From the NCBI RefSeq assembly GCF_000153165.2, contig NC_014472.1, positions 803,501-867,500 on the forward strand: a stretch of DNA of 64,000 nt, written 5' to 3'. Origin of the DNA: Maribacter sp. HTCC2170 (lineage in GTDB: Bacteria > Bacteroidota > Bacteroidia > Flavobacteriales > Flavobacteriaceae). The position numbers were made by a program, and so were the translations under genes. Below the pieces are notes generated by a model. The model was not told where the DNA came from and ran no database searches. It saw only the letters and a list, made by a program, of their open reading frames with translations. Shown piece by piece: positions 37,578 through 46,764 of this stretch; positions within the stretch are counted from its first letter, which is position 1, and each line of letters opens with the position of its first letter.

Positions 37578-38363
37578 ATGAACATATCACTCAAAGGGAA
37601 AAAAGCCCTAATAGGCGGAAGTAGCAAGGGTATAGGCAAAGCCATTGCCGAGCAATTGGCAAAAAGTGGTGCCAGTGTTATTCTAATGGCGAGAAACGAA
37701 GAAAAGCTTAAAACGATTATCTCAAACTTGCCAACCTCGGAGGATCAAAAACATAGTTATCTATTGGTTGATTTCAATGACCTTGAAGCCTATAAAAAAA
37801 CGATTTCTAGTTTTTTTGATACTAATCACGTTGATATTTTAATCAATAATACCCAAGGTCCCAAAGCTGGAGGAGCAATGGATATAAAAGTTCACGACTA
37901 TCAAGAAGCGTTCGATCTTTTATTCAAAAGTATTGTATTTACCACGCAACTAGCACTTCAACAAATGACTCAGAATCAATGGGGAAGAATCATTAATGTT
38001 GCCTCTATTTCAGTAAAAGAACCTTTGTCTTACTTAGCTTTGTCTAATTCTATAAGGGCCGCCTTGGTTACATGGGCAAAAACTTTGGCCACAGATGTTG
38101 CTCAACACAATATTACGGTCAATAGCGTATTAACTGGTTATTTCGATACAGAACGAATCAATGACCTAAACACCATTAAAGCCAAACAATTGGAGATTTC
38201 GGTAGATGAGGTAAGAAAATCAATGGAAAAACAGGTTCCAATGAAGCGAATCGGTGACCCTAAGGAGTATGGTTATTTGGCAACTTTTTTGGCCTCTGAA
38301 CAGGCTTCCTATATTACTGGAACCCAAATACCGATAGATGGTGGATTGCTAAAATCATTGTAA
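37578..38363 (+). CDS. Short-chain dehydrogenase/reductase family protein with atypical active site
   Basis: A 261-residue Rossmann-fold protein. The nucleotide-binding motif GGSSKGIG is at 13-20 and the structural NNTQG at 90-94. The active-site segment reads VASISVKEPLSYLALSNSIR: Ser143 or Ser145 is present, but the usual Tyr-x3-Lys pair is Ser156-x3-Arg160. This SNxxR form occurs in a known subgroup of SDR proteins, so it may use another acid-base group. The C-terminus has the typical YITGTQIPIDGG. Substrate unknown. Confidence 0.87.
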   Translation: MNISLKGKKALIGGSSKGIGKAIAEQLAKSGASVILMARNEEKLKTIISNLPTSEDQKHSYLLVDFNDLEAYKKTISSFFDTNHVDILINNTQGPKAGGAMDIKVHDYQEAFDLLFKSIVFTTQLALQQMTQNQWGRIINVASISVKEPLSYLALSNSIRAALVTWAKTLATDVAQHNITVNSVLTGYFDTERINDLNTIKAKQLEISVDEVRKSMEKQVPMKRIGDPKEYGYLATFLASEQASYITGTQIPIDGGLLKSL

Positions 38364-38443
38364 ACACTTTTCCCGACAGAGGGTTAATCCAAACTTCTAA
38401 ACGAGAGTTCTCTAAGTCAATCGTTCCTTTCACTCCATTATTG

Positions 38444-38474
38444 TTGCCTATGGCATAGGTTTTGTAAATCTTTG
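38444..38474 (+). promoter_or_regulatory. Candidate promoter of the alpha-2-macroglobulin gene
   Basis: TTG (38444-38446), a 20-bp spacer and AATCTTTG (38467-38474) differ from TTG/TAnnTTTG by one base. The ATG at 38493 is 18 bp downstream. Confidence 0.5.
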
Positions 38475-38492
38475 TTACGTAATTTTATAACT

Positions 38493-41400
38493 ATGAAACA
38501 CTTAACACTCATACTCACTATAATTCTATTTTCCAATATGGCACATTCCCAAAAAAACAACGATTCTTATGATGCTCTATGGAAAAATGTTGAAAAATTA
38601 GAGAAAGAGGCGTTGACCAAATCGGCCTTGGAGGCTGTTGGGAAAATCTCAGTAAAAGCAAAAAAGGAGAATAATTCTGTTCAAATAGTCAAGTCTCTCT
38701 TATATACATCAAAATATGCCTTGACTTTAGAGGAAAATGCCCAACTGAATATCATAAGCGATTTTAAGGATGAAATAGCCAAAGCCGAAGTACCCACCAA
38801 AAATGTATTGGAGAGTTATTTGGCCAATCTTTATTGGCAATATTTTCAACAAAACAGATACAAATTTTACAATCGCACTAAAACCGAGGCAAAGGTTGAC
38901 AGTGTTGATTTTAGAACCTGGGACTTAACTACGCTTTTTGAGGAAACAAATCTTCATTTTCAAAACTCATTGTCCAACCCAAAAAAGCTACAGGAAATAA
39001 AGGTTGATGATATTAGGGTGGTATTGCAACGTCAAAAGGGTTCTAAATTGTACAGACCCACACTTTATGATTTATTGGCACATACAGCATTGGACTTTTA
39101 TAAGACCAGTGAAAACAACATTACACGCCCTGCTAATAAATTTGAAATATCGGACCCTGATTTAATATGTGAATACGGCGATTTTATTGAACAGAAAATT
39201 GATTTATCTGACACTACATCTTTACAGGCAAAAGCACTCGAACTATTTCATAAGCTTACAGATTTCCATATAAAAAATAACAACATTGAAGCCTTGGTGG
39301 AAGTTGATATTGAGAGGTTGAAGTTTGTACACCTAAATGCTGTTTTCAACAACAAGGATATGCTCTTCACAGAAGTCCTTAAAAATTCAGAACAGGCTGC
39401 ATCAAAAAATAAAACATACGCCCTTTACCATTATGAAATTGCTTCTCTCAAGAATCAATTGGGAATGGGATTTAATCCAAAGACCAACACCGAAAATCAA
39501 TGGTATCAAAAAGAAGCACTTGAACTTTGTTCAGCAATTATAAAGGAGTATCCTAAAAGTAAAGCAGCTCAAAAATCAAAAGATCTTACTTCAAATATTC
39601 TTGAAAAGTCTTTACAGCTAAGGGCTGAACAGTTTATTCCAATCAACAAACCTTCCCGTCTACTGGTCAATTATAAAAACCATAGTAACTTGATTTTGAC
39701 CGCTTACCACCTTGTAAAAGAAGATCTACAAAAATTAGACAGGCTTTATCCCGAATCCAAAAAGCTGGCATTTATCAACAAACTAAAAGTGGCTAAAACT
39801 TGGGAGGCCAATCTAAAAAATGAGAGCGATTATCAAAATCATAGTACCGAAGTACTGCTTCCAGAATTGGAAAATGGACAATATATTATTCTTGCTACTC
39901 CCAAAGCAAAAAGTAACTCGTTTGCCTACACCAACATTCAGATAACCAATTTGGCATTGGTCGAGACCAATTCGCGAACCCACCATATTTTCCAGGTGAT
40001 TGACAGAAACAATGGTGCGCCTAAAAAAAATGCGAAATTAAAAATTTCGTTCAAAGAAGATTATGATCGGGATTTCTTAAGTAAATCCTTTACAACCGAT
40101 GCGAACGGTTTGGTAAAAATCCCGCTATCCAATAAAAGATGGACAAGTGTCACTACCACCATTACGGCAAAAGATGATACCGCTTATTTTGGCGCCTATT
40201 ACATAAACAAAAAAAGAAATAACAGAATTCTTCATAAGATAACCTACAATCCCTTTTTGTTTACAGACCGAAGTATTTATAGGCCCGGTCAATCCTTATA
40301 CTTTAAAGGCATAGTGGTCAAAACTGAAAATGAAAACACCTCAGTACAAGCAGGAACAAAAGTAAGGGTTGAACTAAGGGACGCAAACTATCAAGAGGTT
40401 AAGCAACAGGAATTAACCACCAATGAATTTGGTTCGTTCACAGGAGAATTCATTCTACCAAACAATGGGATAACAGGTAATTATTCCCTAAGCGTCAGTT
40501 CAAAAGAAATTAATCTCAATGGAACCGTTGATTTTTCAGTTGAGGAATACAAACGACCAAAATTTGAGACCTCATTCGACCCAATAACCGAAACGTTTAA
40601 GGTCAATGATTCGATTCTTGTCGATGGAAAAGCTACGGCCTATGCTGGCAGCGCCATTACAGATGCAAAAGTTACGTATAGGGTTAAGCGAATAGTAAAC
40701 TACCCAAGATGGTTTTTTTGGTATCGTCCCTATTTCAATGAAACGCCACAGGAGATTGCCCATGGGGAAACTTTAACCGATGGTTCAGGCAAATATGAGA
40801 TTAAATTCAAGGCAATTCCTGATAATTCAACCAAAAGGGAAAATCTCCCTATTTTCAATTATGAAGTAACCGCTGATGTTACCGATTTAAATGGGGAAAC
40901 CCATAGCACAACTACAACCGTTAGAGTTGGTTACCATGCCTTGACGGCAAATATTTCTGTAAATGGTTCTTTGGAAAAAAACAAAAAAGACAACAAGGTT
41001 ACCATTAATACCCAAAACCTAAACGGCCAATTTGTTCCTGCCAAAGGAACGGTTAAAATTTATAAATCCGTAGCTCCTCAGAACGTATTGAGAAAACGAC
41101 CTTGGGAAGCACCAGATTACGAGGGGTTCACCAAAACTGAGTTTAAAAAACTATTTCCTCATGACGCCTTTAAGAATGAACACAATTCTTCCAAATGGCA
41201 AAAGGGGCAAATGGTTTTGAAAAAATCTTTTGATACTGCCTCCTCAACGGAAATAATACTTGAAAACATTAAAAAGTGGACTTCAGGTAAATACATCATT
41301 GAACTTGAATCGAAAGATAAATTTGGTCAACCAGTGAAAGATATGGCACCTATGACCTTGTATAGTGAAAAGGACAAAACTTTGGCGGACAATCAATTAT

Positions 41401-44400
41401 TCGATATCAAAACCAATAAGAACAGCTACAATACAGGTGATAAAGTTGAACTAACTTTACTTTCCAGTGCTGAAAATTTAAATGTCACCTTAAGCATCGA
41501 GAAAGACCGTAAAATCATTGACACACAAGTAGTTCACTTGAACAATAATTCAAAGAACCTCACAATTCCTGTTACTATTGATGATTTGGGTGGCTTCGCA
41601 GTCAACTATACTTTTTCTGCATATAATTCATTTAGATCCAACTCATTACCAATTGCAGTTCCCTATCCATATACCGACTTGGAAATAGAGACACTCACTT
41701 TTAGGGATAAATTAAAGCCGGGAGCTGACGAAACTTGGAACTTCAAAATAAAAGGTACCAAGGGAGATAAGGTTGCCGCTGAGCTTTTGGCGAGCATGTA
41801 TGACGCTTCTTTAGATACATTCAGAGGTCATTATTGGAATTTTTATCCAATACAAAGACAAACGTACTACTCTAATTTCTATAGTAACGCCAGCCAAAGT
41901 TTTGGTAATACTTCTTTTAGAGTACATATTGATTATACCTACCTAAGCATTTATAAACCGCAGTATTTTGATTCGTTTGATTGGTTTGGATTGCATTTTG
42001 GATATGGCTATGGACTCTATAAAGAAAGAAGAATGATGAAAAGTGCTGCACCAATGGCTATGGAGGTAATGGAAGACAGTGCCAACTTAGATGAAGTAGT
42101 GATTACCGAAACCGATATGGAAGGCAATGTGGCCGGAGTCAATGTCCTTGAAAAAGCAAAAGAAGAAAGTCAAAAAGAGGAAGATTTAGGCGATGTACAA
42201 ATACGAAAAAACTTGCAGGAAACAGCCTTTTTCTTTCCACAACTGCAAACTGATAAAGAAGGTAATGTATCTTTCAGTTTTACAACACCAGAAGCATTGA
42301 CCAAATGGAAATTACAGCTTTTGGCGCATACCAAAACATTGCAAAGTGCAATGACCACTTTGGAAACCGTTACCCAAAAAGAATTGATGGTCACACCAAA
42401 TGCTCCACGTTTTTTAAGGGAAGGTGATAAAATCGTTATCAGCACCAAAATTGCAAACTTAACTGATAAATCCCTTTCAGGGATTGCTCAGTTGGAGTTG
42501 ACCAATGTCGTAACTGGCAAAATCATTTCACAAAATCTTTTGATTGCTGACACCAAAGACCCAAAAGATGGAATGGCTTCATCCGGACGGCAGTCATTCC
42601 AAGTAGATTCACTTGGCAATACACAGGTATCATGGCAATTGAAAGTACCAGCTGATATTCAGGCTGTACAATACAAGGTAATTGCTAAAGCGGGTGATTT
42701 TAGTGATGGTGAACAAAACGTTCTACCCGTTTTAACAAATCGAATGTTGGTGACCGAAACATTGCCCATGTGGGTTCGCAGCAACCAAACCAAAACTTTT
42801 GTTTTGGATAAATTGAAAGACAACACTTCAACAACTTTGAAGCACCATAAACTTACCTTGGAAATCACCTCCAATCCTGTATGGTATGCTGTTCAAGCGT
42901 TGCCCTATCTAATGGAGTATCCCCATGATTGCAATGAACAGATATTCTCAAGATATTATGCAAACACTTTGGCGAGTCATATTGCAAACAGTAATCCGAG
43001 AATTCAGGAAGTATTTAACCAATGGGCAAATTCAGACGCCCTATTGAGCAATCTGGAAAAGAATCAAGAACTAAAATCACTTCTTATACAGGAAACACCT
43101 TGGTTACGGGATGCACAATCTGAAACCGAACAGAAAAAACGCATTGCTTTATTATTCAACCTGAATAAAATGAAGAATGAGCAGGCCAACGCACTGAACA
43201 AATTGAACCAGAACCAAATGTCTTCTGGGGCTTGGGCTTGGTTTAAAGGGGGACGTGCCAACCGCTTTATAACTCAACATATTGTTACCGGAGTTGGGCA
43301 CTTGAATAAGCTTAATGTAGAATCGGCTAATCACAAAGGTCACAACGAAATGATTATCAAGGCAATAGCCTATTTGGATAAGGAATTTGTTGAGGAATAC
43401 AATCACATGAAAAAACATGCAACAAACCTTAATGATGATCATTTAAGCTATACACAGATGCATTATCTGTATATGCGTAGTTTCTTTCAGGAAATCAAAA
43501 AGTCTAAAAAAGTCAATGAAATTACAGCATATTATGAGGGACAGACTAAAAAGTACTGGACCAAGAGAAGTTTATATGCCAAGGGAGTACTTGCCCTGGT
43601 ATTACACAGAGCTAAAGATGAAAAAACCTCAAAAAAGATACTTCGCTCACTCAAAGAAAATAGTATTGTTTCAGAGGAAATGGGCATGTACTGGAAAGCA
43701 AATACAAACTCCTGGTTTTGGCACCAGGCACCCATCGAAACACAGGCATTGATGATTGAGGCGTTCGCTGAAATCGAAAATGATAATACGACAATAGACA
43801 ACCTCAAAATATGGCTGTTAAAGAACAAACAGACCAATCAGTGGAAAACTACTAAAGCCACCACAGAGGCAATCTATGCTTTGCTCTTACAAGGCAATGA
43901 TTGGCTTTCAGTCACTGATGCTGTCGATGTCTTGGTTGGTGGAGAAAAGATTGAACCGTCCAAATTAGAAGATGTAAAGGTTGAAGCCGGAACGGGCTAT
44001 TATAAAACTTCTTGGAGCAAAAAAGAAATCGAACCTCAACAAGCCGAAGTGCAGTTAACCAAAAAAGGAAACGGAATCGCCTGGGGAGCAATGTATTGGC
44101 AATATTTTGAGGATCTGGACAAAATAACTTCTGCCGAAACACCTCTGAAACTAAAGAAAAAGTTGTTCTTAAAACAGTACACAGACACAGGGGAAGAAAT
44201 CAAGGAAATCAATGATGAAACAAAACTTAAGGTTGGTGATTTGATTCGTATTCGTATAGAGTTAAGAGCAGATAGACCTATGGAGTTTGTTCATATGAAA
44301 GATATGCGTGCTTCTGGGCTTGAACCAGTCAATGTACTTTCAAGGTACAAATGGCAAGACGGACTTGGTTATTATGAAAGCACTAAAGACGCCAGCACCA

Positions 44401-44561
44401 ATTTCTTTTTTGACTATTTACCCAAAGGTGTATTTGTTTTTGAATACGACTTACGCGTGAATAATGCTGGTGATTTTAGTAATGGTATTACCACAATTCA
44501 AAGTATGTACGCTCCTGAATTTAGTAGCCATAGTGAGGGAATCAGAATAGAAATCGAATAA
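38493..44561 (+). CDS. Alpha-2-macroglobulin family protein
   Basis: A 2022-residue exported protein of the bacterial alpha-2-macroglobulin family, thought to trap foreign proteases in the cell envelope. It has a signal peptide ending in NMAHSQ, a long helical N-terminal region (about 20-380) with tetratricopeptide-like character, macroglobulin domains including MG2 (RSIYRPGQSLYFKGIVVK near 592-609), the A2M segment (TPEALTKWKLQLLAHTK near 1265-1281) and a helical thioester domain. The motif CNEQ starts at Cys1480, which keeps the Cys-x-Glu-Gln needed for an internal thioester. A central insert holds LDEVVITE from residue 1199, like the segment before TonB plug domains. No partner pbpC gene is adjacent. 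The ATG at 38493 gives the signal peptide; an earlier TTG does not. Confidence 0.93.
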   Translation: MKHLTLILTIILFSNMAHSQKNNDSYDALWKNVEKLEKEALTKSALEAVGKISVKAKKENNSVQIVKSLLYTSKYALTLEENAQLNIISDFKDEIAKAEVPTKNVLESYLANLYWQYFQQNRYKFYNRTKTEAKVDSVDFRTWDLTTLFEETNLHFQNSLSNPKKLQEIKVDDIRVVLQRQKGSKLYRPTLYDLLAHTALDFYKTSENNITRPANKFEISDPDLICEYGDFIEQKIDLSDTTSLQAKALELFHKLTDFHIKNNNIEALVEVDIERLKFVHLNAVFNNKDMLFTEVLKNSEQAASKNKTYALYHYEIASLKNQLGMGFNPKTNTENQWYQKEALELCSAIIKEYPKSKAAQKSKDLTSNILEKSLQLRAEQFIPINKPSRLLVNYKNHSNLILTAYHLVKEDLQKLDRLYPESKKLAFINKLKVAKTWEANLKNESDYQNHSTEVLLPELENGQYIILATPKAKSNSFAYTNIQITNLALVETNSRTHHIFQVIDRNNGAPKKNAKLKISFKEDYDRDFLSKSFTTDANGLVKIPLSNKRWTSVTTTITAKDDTAYFGAYYINKKRNNRILHKITYNPFLFTDRSIYRPGQSLYFKGIVVKTENENTSVQAGTKVRVELRDANYQEVKQQELTTNEFGSFTGEFILPNNGITGNYSLSVSSKEINLNGTVDFSVEEYKRPKFETSFDPITETFKVNDSILVDGKATAYAGSAITDAKVTYRVKRIVNYPRWFFWYRPYFNETPQEIAHGETLTDGSGKYEIKFKAIPDNSTKRENLPIFNYEVTADVTDLNGETHSTTTTVRVGYHALTANISVNGSLEKNKKDNKVTINTQNLNGQFVPAKGTVKIYKSVAPQNVLRKRPWEAPDYEGFTKTEFKKLFPHDAFKNEHNSSKWQKGQMVLKKSFDTASSTEIILENIKKWTSGKYIIELESKDKFGQPVKDMAPMTLYSEKDKTLADNQLFDIKTNKNSYNTGDKVELTLLSSAENLNVTLSIEKDRKIIDTQVVHLNNNSKNLTIPVTIDDLGGFAVNYTFSAYNSFRSNSLPIAVPYPYTDLEIETLTFRDKLKPGADETWNFKIKGTKGDKVAAELLASMYDASLDTFRGHYWNFYPIQRQTYYSNFYSNASQSFGNTSFRVHIDYTYLSIYKPQYFDSFDWFGLHFGYGYGLYKERRMMKSAAPMAMEVMEDSANLDEVVITETDMEGNVAGVNVLEKAKEESQKEEDLGDVQIRKNLQETAFFFPQLQTDKEGNVSFSFTTPEALTKWKLQLLAHTKTLQSAMTTLETVTQKELMVTPNAPRFLREGDKIVISTKIANLTDKSLSGIAQLELTNVVTGKIISQNLLIADTKDPKDGMASSGRQSFQVDSLGNTQVSWQLKVPADIQAVQYKVIAKAGDFSDGEQNVLPVLTNRMLVTETLPMWVRSNQTKTFVLDKLKDNTSTTLKHHKLTLEITSNPVWYAVQALPYLMEYPHDCNEQIFSRYYANTLASHIANSNPRIQEVFNQWANSDALLSNLEKNQELKSLLIQETPWLRDAQSETEQKKRIALLFNLNKMKNEQANALNKLNQNQMSSGAWAWFKGGRANRFITQHIVTGVGHLNKLNVESANHKGHNEMIIKAIAYLDKEFVEEYNHMKKHATNLNDDHLSYTQMHYLYMRSFFQEIKKSKKVNEITAYYEGQTKKYWTKRSLYAKGVLALVLHRAKDEKTSKKILRSLKENSIVSEEMGMYWKANTNSWFWHQAPIETQALMIEAFAEIENDNTTIDNLKIWLLKNKQTNQWKTTKATTEAIYALLLQGNDWLSVTDAVDVLVGGEKIEPSKLEDVKVEAGTGYYKTSWSKKEIEPQQAEVQLTKKGNGIAWGAMYWQYFEDLDKITSAETPLKLKKKLFLKQYTDTGEEIKEINDETKLKVGDLIRIRIELRADRPMEFVHMKDMRASGLEPVNVLSRYKWQDGLGYYESTKDASTNFFFDYLPKGVFVFEYDLRVNNAGDFSNGITTIQSMYAPEFSSHSEGIRIEIE

Positions 44562-44657
44562 CAAAACATATAACCAACTGAAAGTAAAATAATTGCATTT
44601 CGACAAAAAGTTTATAAATTCTTATATTTAGAATATTAACAACTAAACCAATGTAAT

Positions 44658-45038
44658 ATGAATGCAAAAGTTTTTATGGTGCTGAGAATACTTCTTGGCC
44701 TTTTCGTACTGGTTTTTGGGCTTGATAAGTTTTTCCACTTTGTTCCTATGGATCACAGTGGCATGAGCGAAGCTGCAATGGGCTATATGGGTGGCCTAGC
44801 AAATGCCAAAACAACAATTTTAGTAGGCGCAGTAGAGGTTTTGGCCGGCTTGGCTTTACTGTTTAACAAATATGGTGCTTTAATGGCTATAATCTTAATG
44901 AGTGTATCTATTAACGCGTTTTTATTTCACGCAACTCTAGACCCTTCCAATATTATGGGTGCTGCAATACTAATAATACTGAACATTGTAGTATTATTCG
45001 GTTATAAAGACAAATACAAAAGTCTACTTAACGGATAA
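44658..45038 (+). CDS. DoxX-like integral membrane protein
   Basis: A 126-residue protein with four hydrophobic segments (VFMVLRILLGLFVLVFGLDK; TTILVGAVEVLAGLALLF; LMAIILMSVSINAFLF; GAAILIILNIVVLFGY). The size, topology and the FGLDKFFHF and VEVLAGLALL segments fit the DoxX/DoxD superfamily. Biochemical role is unclear; family members have been linked to redox and membrane stress functions in other bacteria. It is monocistronic, with a terminator behind it. Confidence 0.83.
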   Translation: MNAKVFMVLRILLGLFVLVFGLDKFFHFVPMDHSGMSEAAMGYMGGLANAKTTILVGAVEVLAGLALLFNKYGALMAIILMSVSINAFLFHATLDPSNIMGAAILIILNIVVLFGYKDKYKSLLNG

Positions 45039-45057
45039 TTCAGAGAATTGAATTAGA

Positions 45058-45097
45058 ATGTGGTTTTGATTTTAAGATTGAAACCACATTTTTATTT
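45058..45097 (+). terminator. Intrinsic terminator after the DoxX-like gene
   Basis: ATGTGGTTT (45058-45066) and AAACCACAT (45081-45089) form a 9-bp stem with a 14-base loop, followed by a T-rich run. It runs into the end of the converging DUF4136 gene. Confidence 0.75.
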
Positions 45098-45619
45098 TCT
45101 AGATTTAGGAGGATACTTCGACAATACCTTTTCAACAATTTCCTGCAATTTTCTTTCTCGCTCTACAGGAGTACTGTTTTCATTAAAACTGCTATTACTT
45201 ATAGCTTGCCAAAATAACATTTCTTTTTGACTATCAACAAAATCAAATTGGATTTCTCGTTGAACTTTTGAAGCACCAATTGGTATTCCTACCGAAACAC
45301 CTCCCCCAACATTTCTTCCAGAACCTCCTACTCCGAGCCCTACAGTATTGTTTCTAGCTGTTTGAAAAACTCCGCTTTGTATATTAATCAAAAAATCAGG
45401 TTCTTCGGAGAGTAGCAGACCATGAACCTGCATTGCAGCATCCAACACCTTAATCAATCTTTTTTCATCTAGTACACTTAGGCCAGTTTCTAGGTCATCG
45501 TAGTAATTGTATGTGGAATAGTTTGAAAAATCGGTCTTCTTTTCATAATCAGTTTGTACCCGAACTACGTGGCAGGACATGAATAATAGCGCTATAATTA
45601 TGTAACCTATGCTTTTCAT
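45092..45619 (-). CDS. DUF4136 family lipoprotein
   Basis: A 175-residue protein with a lipoprotein signal and Cys16 (LLFMSC). YEKKTDFSNYSTYNYY near residues 25-40 and the distribution of FDFVDSQKEMLFWQAISNSS followed by EIVEKVLSKYPP near the C-terminus match the DUF4136 family, whose function is unknown. A Gly-rich stretch (LGVGGSGRNVGGGVSVG) lies in the middle. The ATG at 45619 is preferred over a TTG six bases upstream. Confidence 0.82.
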   Translation of the reverse strand: MKSIGYIIIALLFMSCHVVRVQTDYEKKTDFSNYSTYNYYDDLETGLSVLDEKRLIKVLDAAMQVHGLLLSEEPDFLINIQSGVFQTARNNTVGLGVGGSGRNVGGGVSVGIPIGASKVQREIQFDFVDSQKEMLFWQAISNSSFNENSTPVERERKLQEIVEKVLSKYPPKSRK

Positions 45620-45677
45620 ACACAACGATTTACATAAATTTAAAGAAAAATAGCACGAATTTATTAAATGAAGTGTG

Positions 45678-46679
45678 TTAATCGTTCAACTGCGCCCAGA
45701 GTTTGTCCTTTAATTCTTGGATACCATACTGCGAAACTGAGGAAATAAACATATAAGGTACATCCTTAAGGTCTTTGTCCAATTCAATTCTCATTTCATC
45801 CATCAACTCTTCATCGAGCATATCACTTTTTGAAATGGCCACCAATCGCTCCTTGTCCAAAAGTTCTGGATTGTATCTACGAAGTTCATCCAATAGAATT
45901 TCATATTCCTTACTGATGTCGTTACTATCGGCAGGAATCAAAAACAACAGGCTTGCGTTGCGTTCTATATGCCTTAAGAAATAGTGTCCCAAGCCTTTGC
46001 CCTCTGCCGCCCCTTCAATGATTCCAGGAATATCGGCCATCACAAAACTTTGAAAATCACGATGTTGAACAATTCCCAAATTAGGCTTTAGAGTAGTGAA
46101 TTCGTAGTCGGCAATTTTAGGTTTTGCTGAAGTAATCACTGACAATAATGTTGATTTACCAGCATTGGGGAAGCCAACAAGACCCACATCGGCCAATACC
46201 TTAAGTTCAAGGACAACATCTATCTCTTTTCCCTCAACACCAGGTTGGGCATATCTAGGTGTTTGGTTTGTAGAGGTTTTAAAATGCCAATTTCCTCGGC
46301 CTCCCATTCCTCCTTCAACCAAAATAATTTCCTCACCCACTTCTGTAATCTCAAAAAGAACTTCGTTGGTTTCAGAATCTTTAAAAACGGTTCCTAAAGG
46401 AACATCCATATAAACATCCTCACCATCGGCTCCTGAACTTCTGTTCTTACTACCATGTCCACCATGCCCAGCTTTAAAATGTCTTTTGAACTTGTAGCTA
46501 ACCAAAGTCCATAAGTTTTTATTCCCACGAACAATTACGTGGCCTCCACGACCACCATCACCACCATCTGGCCCACCTTTGGTTATGTACTTTTCTCTAT
46601 GTAAATGAACAGACCCTTTACCTCCATTTCCAGAGCTGGCATGAATTTTCACATAATCTACAAAGTTGCCTTCGGTCAT
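45678..46679 (-). CDS. obg: GTPase Obg (CgtA)
   Basis: An essential GTPase in late large-subunit assembly and stress control. The 333-residue protein has the glycine-rich OBG fold (about 1-157; [20 protein letters not shown], with [14 protein letters not shown]) and a GTPase domain with GFPNAGKST (G1), TTLKPNLG (G2), [16 protein letters not shown] (G3), SKSD (G4). The variable C-terminal OCT domain is absent, as is usual in Bacteroidota. It follows the HPRT-ADK gene by 85 bp. Confidence 0.96.
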   Translation of the reverse strand: MTEGNFVDYVKIHASSGNGGKGSVHLHREKYITKGGPDGGDGGRGGHVIVRGNKNLWTLVSYKFKRHFKAGHGGHGSKNRSSGADGEDVYMDVPLGTVFKDSETNEVLFEITEVGEEIILVEGGMGGRGNWHFKTSTNQTPRYAQPGVEGKEIDVVLELKVLADVGLVGFPNAGKSTLLSVITSAKPKIADYEFTTLKPNLGIVQHRDFQSFVMADIPGIIEGAAEGKGLGHYFLRHIERNASLLFLIPADSNDISKEYEILLDELRRYNPELLDKERLVAISKSDMLDEELMDEMRIELDKDLKDVPYMFISSVSQYGIQELKDKLWAQLND

Positions 46680-46692
46680 AAATTAACTGTTT

Positions 46693-46717
46693 GACATTCC
46701 CGTGAATGCAGGAATAC
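46693..46717. repeat. REP-like palindrome between the HPRT-ADK gene and obg
   Basis: ATTCC (46697-46701 region) and GGAAT (46711-46715) flank GTGAATGCA, giving an imperfect palindrome of the form ATTCCCGTGAATGCAGGAAT. This general form is a dispersed repeat in many bacterial genomes. A smaller CATTC/GAATG hairpin is nested in it on the minus strand. One copy in the window. Confidence 0.35.
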
Positions 46718-46764
46718 ATTGTGTTTGGAAGTTTAAACTCCGACTATTTAGGAACTATAATGAT

